Assembly: GCA_034666705.1 (NCBI GenBank)
Contig: JAXDLH010000409.1
Coordinates: 1 to 5,252 of the forward strand
From: JAXDLH01 sp034666705
GTDB taxonomy: Bacteria > Chloroflexota > UBA6077 > SHYK01
Direction of reading: 5' to 3'
DNA length: 5,252 nt
Shown here: piece after piece, positions 1 to 4,860 of the stretch
Layout: each line of letters starts with the position of its first letter
Numbering within the stretch: position 1 is the first letter of the stretch
Made by a program: the position numbers and the translations under genes
Notes under the pieces: generated by a model
The model's input: the letters and a program-made list of their open reading frames with translations, nothing else
Told to the model about the DNA's origin: nothing
Database searches by the model: none

Positions 1-501
1 GACGAGCTGCCGGAGCAATTCATACTCAGTTGGCGTGAGATGGACCTCCGCGCCGTCCACCGCCAGAAAGCGGCGGGCGAGATCTATCGTCACGTTGCCG
101 AACTGAAACTCCGTCTGCTCGCTGCTCGGGGCAAGTCGCCGCAGCGCCGCGCGGATGCGCGCGCCGAGCTCCTGGATGCCGAATGGCTTGGTAAGATAGT
201 CATCCGCCCCGCTATCGAGCGCACGCACCTTCTCGTCCTCCTCGCCCATCACGGAGAGCACGATGATTGGGACCGTGGACCAGGCGCGAAGCTGCTTGAT
301 CGCGGGGAGCCCGCCCAGCTTCGGCATCGCCAGGTCCATCAGAATCACATCCGGCTCCCAGGTATGGGCTTTGGCGATCGCCTCTTGCCCGTCGGCCACG
401 ACCTCGACCTCATAGCTCTGAAGCTGAAGGCCCCGCCGCACCGTCGCGCAGAGGTCAGCCTCGTCGTCGACGAGCAGCACGCGCACTGGCTTCTGGGTCA
501 C
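1..501 (-). CDS. kdpE: KdpE-type response regulator, OmpR/PhoB family (partial, C-terminus beyond left edge)
   Basis: Cytoplasmic DNA-binding response regulator, the expected partner of the sensor kinase encoded just upstream. 167 residues are visible. Residues 1-120 form a receiver domain: acidic pocket Asp12/Asp13, phospho-acceptor Asp56 in LMDLAMP, switch Ser83, and Lys105 in the TKPF motif. The winged-helix output domain begins around residue 130, and LTPTEYELL at 155-163 is the typical KdpE/OmpR helix-1 start. Family members are about 225-230 aa, so roughly 60 residues with the recognition helix are missing. The start is GTG, and its last two bases plus the next A are the TGA stop of the kinase gene (GTGA overlap), which implies translational coupling; I see no separate Shine-Dalgarno. 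In the family, KdpE activates kdpFABC under potassium limitation. Here that pump operon is broken, so its present target is unknown. Family assignment is firm; kdpE rather than another OmpR member rests on the context and the LTPTEYELL region. Confidence 0.9.
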   Translation of the reverse strand, partial: MTQKPVRVLLVDDEADLCATVRRGLQLQSYEVEVVADGQEAIAKAHTWEPDVILMDLAMPKLGGLPAIKQLRAWSTVPIIVLSVMGEEDEKVRALDSGADDYLTKPFGIQELGARIRAALRRLAPSSEQTEFQFGNVTIDLARRFLAVDGAEVHLTPTEYELLRQLV

Positions 502-2057
502 GCCGAGAGCACCGGTGGGGCTTGACCTACACCGCCCTCACGCGCTGGCGCCGGGAGCGTAAAGCTGAAGGCCATGCCGCGCTGCCCCACGTTCTCCGCC
601 CAGATGCGGCCGCCGTGCGCCTCGACGATGCCACGGGCGATCGCGAGCCCCAGACCCGTGCCGCCCGAGACGTCACTCGCGCGATAGAACTTCTCGAATA
701 GTCGATCCAGCTCGCTCGGCGGCACTCGGCTTCCCTCATTGAATACGCTCACCCGCAACTGGTCACGGACGACTTCGGCCGAAATCGAGATACCGGCCCC
801 CGACGGCGAATACCGCACGGCATTATCGACGAGATTCATCAATACCTGGCTCACCTGCACGAAGTCCATCGGCGTCGGCGGGATCTCGTCCGGGATCAGG
901 ACACGCACCTCTCGCCCTTCGAGCATCGGCGCCAGCCGGTCGAGCACCTCCGCCACCACGTCCGCGATCGAGACCCACTCGACGTGTGGCTGCAGCGCGC
1001 CGGCGTCGAGCCGGGACATGTCGAGCAGGTTGCTGACCAACCGCGTGAGGCGGTCGGTCTCGCAATTGATCGACTCGGTCAGCTCCCGACGCACCTCGGG
1101 GTCGACGTCACCCACCTCGAGCAGGCTCGTGGCAGATGCCTTGATCGCGGCCAGTGGCGTCTTCAGCTCGTGCGAGACCGACGAGATCAGCGCCGACTTG
1201 AGCCGGTCGCTCTCCTCGAGCGCGCGCGCCCGGGCCTCCTGGTCAGCGTACCGCTCCCGTTGCACCGCGATCGCCAACTGATTGGCGAAGGCCCCGAGCA
1301 GTTGCGCTTCCTCCTCGGTGAGGAGGCGCGGGGCGCGCGCCGCGCCGATGACCAGCACCCCCTCGACGCGCGACTCGATTGGGAGTGGGACGTACATGCC
1401 GGAGAATGCCGCACCCGACGCGGAGATCGTGCCATCCTCGGCAATCCGCAACTCCTGCACCACGCGCACGTTGTTCGCCATCAACTGCCAGCCGAGCGGC
1501 CGGCCCTCGTCGATCACTCGCTGGATGATACGCTCCTCGTCTTGCACCTCGACCGGCGTCCCCTCGCGCGCGACCTCCTCAAGCCGACTGTCCTCCCACA
1601 GCAGCAAGCGGCTCGCGGCGAGGTCGAGCGCCCCGTTCAGCCGCTCCAACGCCAGCGTATAGACGGTGTTGACGCTCGCATTCGAGAGGGCCGCCTCGCT
1701 CACCGCATAGAGGAGCTGGGTCCGGGCCTGGCGCCGCTGCGCCTCGGCCGTGCGCCGGTGGGCGATGGTGAGGAGCTGGCCAATGATCATGGAGGTCGCG
1801 AGGAGCGTGGCGAGCGCGACGTACTCGCTCGGGTCATTGACCGTGAAAGTGTGCACGGGCGGGATGAAGAACCAGTCGAACGCCAGGAAGGCCAGCAAGG
1901 AGGCGAGCACCGCCGGGTAGAGGCCGCGGCGCGAAGCGAGCAGCGCGATTCCGATGACGTAGAGGTTGGAGATGTTCGAGATGTGGCCGAAGCGTCCGGC
2001 CAGACCAATGACAAACGAAATCCCCGCGACCAGGGCCGCAGCAAACAGCGTGTCCAT
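498..2057 (-). CDS. kdpD: KdpD-type membrane sensor histidine kinase lacking the N-terminal KdpD/UspA domains
   Basis: Inner-membrane histidine kinase of 519 aa. Residues 3-99 hold four hydrophobic segments (about 3-21, 30-44, 47-66, 79-97), including LAFLAFDWFFIPP at 57-67; this is the KdpD membrane region (DUF4118). A GAF-like region spans about 115-268, followed by a short helical linker. The HisKA domain has His296 in SVSHELKTP. The ATPase domain has Asn408 and Asn412 (N box), an F box at LFEKFYR (453-459) and GTGLGL (466-471). The G1 box reads FNEGSRVP (439-446), with Asn440 in place of the usual Asp and Arg444 in place of the second Gly, a variant form also found in CusS-type kinases. 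Full KdpD proteins are near 900 aa with an N-terminal Walker-containing KdpD domain and a UspA-like domain; both are absent. ATG 2057 is the first possible start: an in-frame TGA lies 14 codons upstream with no ATG, GTG or TTG between. No good Shine-Dalgarno precedes it. It overlaps kdpE. It is either a naturally short DUF4118 kinase or the surviving C-terminal part of a deleted kdpD. Confidence 0.88.
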   Translation of the reverse strand: MDTLFAAALVAGISFVIGLAGRFGHISNISNLYVIGIALLASRRGLYPAVLASLLAFLAFDWFFIPPVHTFTVNDPSEYVALATLLATSMIIGQLLTIAHRRTAEAQRRQARTQLLYAVSEAALSNASVNTVYTLALERLNGALDLAASRLLLWEDSRLEEVAREGTPVEVQDEERIIQRVIDEGRPLGWQLMANNVRVVQELRIAEDGTISASGAAFSGMYVPLPIESRVEGVLVIGAARAPRLLTEEEAQLLGAFANQLAIAVQRERYADQEARARALEESDRLKSALISSVSHELKTPLAAIKASATSLLEVGDVDPEVRRELTESINCETDRLTRLVSNLLDMSRLDAGALQPHVEWVSIADVVAEVLDRLAPMLEGREVRVLIPDEIPPTPMDFVQVSQVLMNLVDNAVRYSPSGAGISISAEVVRDQLRVSVFNEGSRVPPSELDRLFEKFYRASDVSGGTGLGLAIARGIVEAHGGRIWAENVGQRGMAFSFTLPAPAREGGVGQAPPVLSA

Positions 2058-2157
2058 AGCACGCGAGCGGAGGTAGATGGAATCAAAGGCGCCGATTGGT
2101 CACCTCATTCTGTCATCTGGAGGACGCAGCCGGGGCGCCCTAACCCCCGGCCCCCTT
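2058..2157 (-). other. Junction between kdpA remnant and sensor kinase (deletion or assembly breakpoint)
   Basis: About 100 bases separate the last KdpA-like codon (Thr124 of the remnant) from the kinase start. In a normal locus this position would hold the rest of kdpA, kdpB, kdpC and often the kdpD N-terminal part, several kilobases by family lengths. In the kdpA frame, five unrelated codons follow before TAG. In the kinase frame, 14 open codons follow a TGA but carry no recognisable KdpD sequence and no start codon. A GAGGTG stretch lies about 40 bases upstream of the kinase ATG, too far to act as its ribosome site. The breakpoint cannot be fixed more precisely by eye. Confidence 0.6.
2132..2155. 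repeat. C/G-run tract resembling dispersed intergenic repeats
   Basis: The plus strand reads GGGGCGCCCTAACCCCCGG followed by a C5 run. It contains the 8-base palindrome GGGCGCCC and two C5 runs around GG. Tracts of the type CCCTCACCCCCGGCCCC are, from my general knowledge, common between genes in Chloroflexota and some other high-GC genomes. Only one copy lies in this window, so its repeat nature is an inference. It sits exactly where KdpA homology stops. Confidence 0.35.
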
Positions 2158-2529
2158 GGTGCTCTCCCCACCGTAGTTCTGCCAGTCTGTGTTCGTGATA
2201 AAGCTCGCGGCGCTGTTGAAGGCGAGGAACGGGTTGATCGGTCCCTCACCGTCCGGATTCAGCGGCAAGAGCGGCTGCAACTCGAGCACGATAAAGATGA
2301 TGAAGAACATGACGAGGTTGGTGAGCAGCATGGCCTTCACGTAGGCCGGCCAGCGCATCCCCTCGCGATTGACGCCGCTGACCCGATAGATCACGTTGTC
2401 AACGGGGTTCAGCACCGGGTCGAGCCAGGTGCGGCGCCCCATATATACGGCAGCCATGTACATGCCGAACGGCACGACGATGGCCATGAGCAGGGCGAGG
2501 ACGATGACCATCTGGATAATGTTCGTCAT
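2140..2529 (-). pseudogene. kdpA: Truncated kdpA: N-terminal remnant of the potassium-translocating subunit
   Basis: KdpA is the membrane subunit of the KdpFABC ATPase that binds and carries K+, normally about 560-570 aa. This frame has 129 codons. Residues 1-124 match the KdpA N-terminus: a first membrane helix (about 3-27), the polar region PVLNPVDNVIYRVSGV (38-53), a second helix (about 63-84), LQPLLPLNP, then the first pore loop FNSAASFITNTDWQNYGGES (104-123). Homology ends at Thr124; KGAGG and a TAG stop follow. The next genuine gene begins 82 bases later, so the missing ~430 residues are not present in another frame: this is a loss, not a simple frameshift. Three of the four pore repeats are gone and the first is cut after its filter loop, so no K+ pathway can form. 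Start ATG lies one base after the kdpF stop, with GGAG ten bases upstream inside kdpF. Codon use is normal, suggesting a recent event or an assembly collapse. Confidence 0.87.
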
Positions 2530-2530
2530 G

Positions 2531-2614
2531 TCAGAACTTCTCCGGCCGCAAGAGGGCGTACAGGAGGTAGGCGAACGTTAGGACGACGACGAGCACGAGG
2601 AGCGGGACTCCCAT
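2531..2614 (-). CDS. kdpF: KdpF small membrane subunit of the Kdp potassium ATPase
   Basis: A 27-residue peptide, almost entirely one membrane helix: MGVPLLVL, a run of Val/Leu, then AYLLYALLRPEKF. The ending closely resembles the YLVYALINAEAF-type ending of KdpF (about 29 aa), which packs against KdpA and stabilises the pump in the lipid bilayer. It stands directly before kdpA (TGA, one base, ATG), the canonical kdpF-kdpA order. The start chosen is the ATG at 2614, giving a length near the family norm; an in-frame ATG at 2635 would add seven residues (MLKAGAE), and neither has a strong Shine-Dalgarno. With kdpA, kdpB and kdpC lost or truncated here, KdpF has no local partner. Identity rests on size, helix, C-terminal pattern and position. 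Confidence 0.85.
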   Translation of the reverse strand: MGVPLLVLVVVLTFAYLLYALLRPEKF

Positions 2615-2649
2615 CTCAGCACCTGCTTTCAGCATTTGGCCGCGCTGCG

Positions 2650-2982
2650 CTATCTGCAGGCATGGACGAGACTGCGGACTCGTTCGAGAACAGCCCCGAA
2701 CAGTGCTGGGTGTGCTCCATGAGGCGGCTCGCCGGTAGCCGCTGAGGCCGGCGTGCATCGTGCAGTGAACAAGAGGTGGATCGCGCGATCCGTGATACGC
2801 AGGACCCGCACCTCCACATGCAACTCGCGGGCCACGCGCTGCGCCTGTTGCACCACGCCCACTCCTCGCGACACGACGAGCTGCACGTCCAGTCCAGACC
2901 CGCTGGCGACGCGCGCAGCCGCCTCGAGCTGCGCCGCGAGCCCCAAATCCGCGGCGATTTCCAGTGCAAGGGCTCCTGCCAT
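2650..2982 (-). CDS. Hypothetical protein, 110 aa, upstream of kdpF
   Basis: I do not recognise this protein. It has an Ala/Leu-rich amphipathic N-terminal stretch (about 2-26), then a probable strand (DVQLVVS), a helix (GVVQQAQRVARELH), two strands (VEVRVLRI and AIHLLFT) and a C-terminal helix (about 92-108), an alpha-beta layout without membrane segments or signal peptide. The ATG at 2982 is chosen because GGAGG lies five bases upstream; an in-frame ATG 15 codons earlier lacks such a site. Third positions are GC-rich as in neighbouring genes, and the opposite-strand frames here are His/Arg-rich and implausible. It ends 35 bases before kdpF and probably shares its transcript, so a link with potassium uptake or its control is possible but unproven. 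Two cysteines (76 and 109) are present without a metal-binding pattern. It could also be a remnant of a larger gene. Confidence 0.6.
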   Translation of the reverse strand: MAGALALEIAADLGLAAQLEAAARVASGSGLDVQLVVSRGVGVVQQAQRVARELHVEVRVLRITDRAIHLLFTARCTPASAATGEPPHGAHPALFGAVLERVRSLVHACR

Positions 2983-3115
2983 ACCTGCCTCCGACACCCT
3001 GCGACCCATCGGTGGACCGCCTGTCATACGATAGGCCCGTGCGGCTTAGGGAACCGTTAGCACCGGCACCCGGAGGCTCAACGTTTCGTTAGAAAGAGGC
3101 AGTGGGAGACGGGGC
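2983..3115. other. 133-base intergenic region between ynfA and the 110-aa gene
   Basis: This is the longest non-coding gap in the window and the likely promoter region for the 110-aa gene and kdp cluster. On the minus strand the best sigma-70-like pieces are TTGAGC and a TAACGG or TATCGT box, none convincing in both boxes and spacing. It also contains most of the imperfect inverted repeat described separately. No terminator-type hairpin with a T-run is seen. Confidence 0.35.
2988..2992 (-). promoter_or_regulatory. Ribosome binding site of the 110-aa gene
   Basis: GGAGG on the minus strand, five bases before ATG 2982. It decides the start in favour of this ATG over the upstream in-frame ATG at 3027. 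Confidence 0.7.
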
Positions 3116-3119
3116 CTAT
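3031..3119. repeat. Imperfect inverted repeat spanning the ynfA/110-aa gene gap
   Basis: Left arm ATAGGCCCGT (3031-3040) and right arm ACGGGGCCTAT (3109-3119) are reverse complements apart from one extra C/G. They are separated by 68 bases, and the right arm contains the ynfA stop codon. Between them lie short CCGG-CAC-CCGG and AACG-TTT-CGTT palindromes. The loop is too long and there is no T-run, so this is not a standard terminator. It may be chance. Confidence 0.25.
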
Positions 3120-3451
3120 GCTCGCGGCCAGTAGACGATGACCGCGGCGCCAAGGAGGGCAATGGCGCCGCCGATGAGGTCGAAGCGATCCGGCTCAACC
3201 CCGTCGACGAGGCGGCCCCAGAGGAGCGCGAGCACGATGAAGACGCCGCCATACGCGGCGTAGACGCGTCCAAAGCTGGTGGCAGGCTGGAGTGTGGGGA
3301 TCACGCCGTAGGCGATCAGGATGACGCCGCCGAGCGCGCCAACCCAGAACGGTCTGCCTTCGCGCAGCCAGAGCCACACGAGGTAGCCACCGCCGATCTC
3401 GCAAAGACCGGCGAGGACGAAATAGGCGACGGAGGCCAGACTGACGCTCAC
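3116..3451 (-). CDS. ynfA: UPF0060 (YnfA-type) small four-helix membrane protein
   Basis: 111-aa integral membrane protein of the UPF0060/YnfA family, related in size and topology to small multidrug resistance (SMR) transporters; E. coli YnfA has 108 aa. Four hydrophobic segments lie at about 5-26, 34-52, 62-80 and 92-108. Family signatures are visible: AGLCEIGGGYLVWLWLR (14-30), a central GRVYAAYGGV (61-70) and LLWGRLVDGVEPDRFDLIGG (76-95), closely matching the E. coli CEI..WLWL, GRVYAAYGGVY and RVVDGV..YD..G blocks. Cys17-Glu18 in helix 1 is at the usual acidic position. The start is the GTG at 3451 because AAAGG lies eight bases upstream; another GTG five codons earlier has a poorer site, and the open frame further upstream runs inside glnA and is not coding. 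It probably belongs to the glnA transcript. Export of small toxic cations has been proposed for the family; the substrate here is unknown. Confidence 0.92.
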   Translation of the reverse strand: MSVSLASVAYFVLAGLCEIGGGYLVWLWLREGRPFWVGALGGVILIAYGVIPTLQPATSFGRVYAAYGGVFIVLALLWGRLVDGVEPDRFDLIGGAIALLGAAVIVYWPRA

Positions 3452-3519
3452 TGAAGGCACCTTTGCAGGCCGTGCTTCACGCGGCTCACGTTGCAGGATT
3501 TCCGCGAGCGAGCGCTCAT
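3448..3519 (-). CDS. Possible 23-aa coupling ORF between glnA and ynfA
   Basis: An ATG overlaps the glnA stop as ATGA. The frame runs 23 codons (beginning MSARSRKSCNV) and ends in a TGA that overlaps the ynfA GTG start as GTGA. It fills the whole intergenic gap. The peptide is basic (Arg/Lys/His-rich, two Cys) with no recognisable domain, and there is no clear Shine-Dalgarno before its ATG. It could carry ribosomes from glnA to ynfA (translational coupling) or be coincidence in GC-rich DNA. Confidence 0.25.
   Translation of the reverse strand: MSARSRKSCNVSRVKHGLQRCLQ
3460..3464 (-). promoter_or_regulatory. Ribosome binding site of ynfA
   Basis: AAAGG on the minus strand (AAAGGTG), eight bases before GTG 3451. 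It supports that GTG over the in-frame GTG five codons upstream, which overlaps this site. Confidence 0.5.
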
Positions 3520-4847
3520 GCGCTGTCGAGGTAGCTCTGCAGCTCCCAGGTGCTGATGTGGCTGCGGAACGATGCCCACTCGCGCTCCTTTGCCGCGAGG
3601 AAGCGCTCATAGATCGCCTGGCCGATCGCCGAGCGGACGACCGGGTCCCAATCGAGCTCTTCGAGCGCCGCCCCGAGCTCGCTTGGGAGCGGGTCGGCCA
3701 GCTCATCCTGGACACCATCGCCACCGAAGAGCGAGTCCTCAACCGGCTCCGGAAGGGGTATCTCATTGCGGATCCCGTCGAGTCCCGCCTTGAGCATCGC
3801 GGCGAGCGCCAGGTACGGATTGCAGCTCGGGTCCCCGGCTCGCAGCTCGATGCGCATGACCGTACGCTGGTTGACCTCCGGCACCCGAATCAGCGCGCTC
3901 CGGTTCGTACGCGCCCAGATGATGCGGGCGGGAGCCTCATCGCCGCCGCTGAGCCGCTTGTAGGAGTTCACGAGGGGCGCGAGGAGCGCGCACATCCCGC
4001 GGCCGTGCGCGAGCTGGCCGGCCACAAAGTGGCGCGCGACCGACGAAAGCTGGTGCTGACCAACCGGGTCGAAGAGCACGTTCTCGCCCGTGCGCAAGTC
4101 AAGGAGCACCTGGTGAAAGTGGAGTCCAGAGCCTGGCGCGTCCGCTCGTGGCTTCGGCATGAAGCTCGCCAGCAGCTCTTGCCGCCGCGCGAACGCCCGC
4201 AGGGCCCACTTCAGCGTGACGATGGAGTCGGCCGCCCGGAGCGCGTCGACTTCCGCCAGGTCGATCTCGAACTGCGATGGGCCCACTTCGTGGTGCATCG
4301 ACTCGACGTCCAGCCCCGCCTCGGTCAGGGCACTCGTCGTGGCCTGGCAGATCTGGGCGGCTCGGCCGGAGGGCAGCTCGAAATAGCTGTGGTGATCGAT
4401 CGGGTCGAGCCGCCCGTTTGCGGTCTCGTCGCCGTGGTCCTCGAACAGGAAAAACTCCAGCTCGCACGCCACGCGGTAGCGCAGGCCGAGATCCTCAGCC
4501 TCCGCGAGCACCGCCTGCAACGCATAGCGCGGGTCCGTCGGGAACTGCAGGCCGTCGGGATCCATCAGATTGCAGATGACCCGGCCAGTGGGAACGGGCT
4601 CCCAGGGCAGGACGGCGAAGGTCGCTGGATCGGGATGAAGATACAGGTCACCTTCGACCACACGGGCACGCCCTTCGATAGCCGACCCATCGAACCAGGC
4701 GCCAAACGTCAAGCAATCGGCAAAGCGCGCCGCCGGGATCGTGACGCTCTTGATCCCGCCGACGATGTCGATGAACTGGAGGTGGACGAACTCCACGCCC
4801 GCCTCCCTGGCCTTCGCCAGCGCTTGCGTCCTGAGGTCTAGCTCCAC
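3516..4847 (-). CDS. glnA: Type I glutamine synthetase (GSI-alpha-like)
   Basis: Cytoplasmic enzyme making glutamine from glutamate, ammonia and ATP; active as a dodecamer in the family. The 443 residues match the GSI-alpha length (about 444). The beta-grasp N-domain ends in WFDGSAIEGRARVVEGDLYL (51-70), with Asp53 at the ammonium-site position and Arg62 aligned with the Arg implicated in glutamine feedback in Bacillus. The catalytic domain shows metal ligands Glu129 and Glu131 (CELEFF), Glu187 (HHEVGP), Glu194 (QFEID) and His243 (GSGLHFH), flap Glu304 (SGGDEAP), and NRSALIRVPE (315-324) with RIELR (332-336). No Tyr adenylylation site is seen where GSI-beta enzymes carry one; the region reads EDSLFGG (370-376), so regulation by GlnE is unlikely. 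Departures from the family: the loop SGGDEAP instead of the common PGYEAP, and Val247 where HxHxS motifs have Ser. The start is GTG with GGAGG five bases upstream, 13 bases after the kinase stop. It could instead be a GlnA-like paralogue acting on another amine, but all main catalytic residues are present. Confidence 0.93.
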   Translation of the reverse strand: MELDLRTQALAKAREAGVEFVHLQFIDIVGGIKSVTIPAARFADCLTFGAWFDGSAIEGRARVVEGDLYLHPDPATFAVLPWEPVPTGRVICNLMDPDGLQFPTDPRYALQAVLAEAEDLGLRYRVACELEFFLFEDHGDETANGRLDPIDHHSYFELPSGRAAQICQATTSALTEAGLDVESMHHEVGPSQFEIDLAEVDALRAADSIVTLKWALRAFARRQELLASFMPKPRADAPGSGLHFHQVLLDLRTGENVLFDPVGQHQLSSVARHFVAGQLAHGRGMCALLAPLVNSYKRLSGGDEAPARIIWARTNRSALIRVPEVNQRTVMRIELRAGDPSCNPYLALAAMLKAGLDGIRNEIPLPEPVEDSLFGGDGVQDELADPLPSELGAALEELDWDPVVRSAIGQAIYERFLAAKEREWASFRSHISTWELQSYLDSA

Positions 4848-4852
4848 CTTTG

Positions 4853-4857
4853 CCTCC
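4853..4857 (-). promoter_or_regulatory. Ribosome binding site of glnA
   Basis: GGAGG on the minus strand, five bases before the GTG at 4847. It confirms the non-ATG start and lies in the 13-base gap after the kinase stop codon. Confidence 0.7.
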
Positions 4858-4860
4858 GCC

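Noticed and set aside
40..525. Plus-strand open frame of 161 codons at the left edge
   Set aside because: Antisense to kdpE, whose receiver residues (Asp56, Lys105) are clear on the minus strand.
2058..2157. kdpA simply frameshifted, with its remainder in another frame
   Set aside because: There are only 82 bases between the remnant's stop and the kinase start, and no frame there shows KdpA sequence.
984..2198. Plus-strand open frame of 404 codons opposite the sensor kinase
   Set aside because: Antisense to a clear DUF4118/GAF/HisKA/ATPase protein; low-complexity, charged translation with no recognisable motif.
2140..2529. kdpA remnant as a functional mini K+ channel
   Set aside because: It has a helix, a second helix and the first pore loop but lacks the closing inner helix, so it does not form a complete M1-P-M2 unit.
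2753..3060. Plus-strand frames opposite the 110-aa gene
   Set aside because: His/Arg/Cys-rich translations with no ribosome site; the minus-strand frame has a GGAGG site and better codon use.
3063..3092. Terminator after ynfA from the CCGG-CAC-CCGG and AACG-TTT-CGTT palindromes
   Set aside because: Stems are only four base pairs and no T-run follows on the minus strand.
3452..3766. Longer ynfA reading frame starting inside glnA
   Set aside because: The extra N-terminus is Arg/Ser-rich shadow sequence inside glnA; the family starts just before the first helix, as with GTG 3451.
3558..4841. Long plus-strand open frame (427 codons) opposite glnA
   Set aside because: It lies wholly antisense to a glutamine synthetase with all its catalytic motifs; the translation is Arg/His/Glu-rich with no domain. 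It is a shadow of GC-rich codon use.
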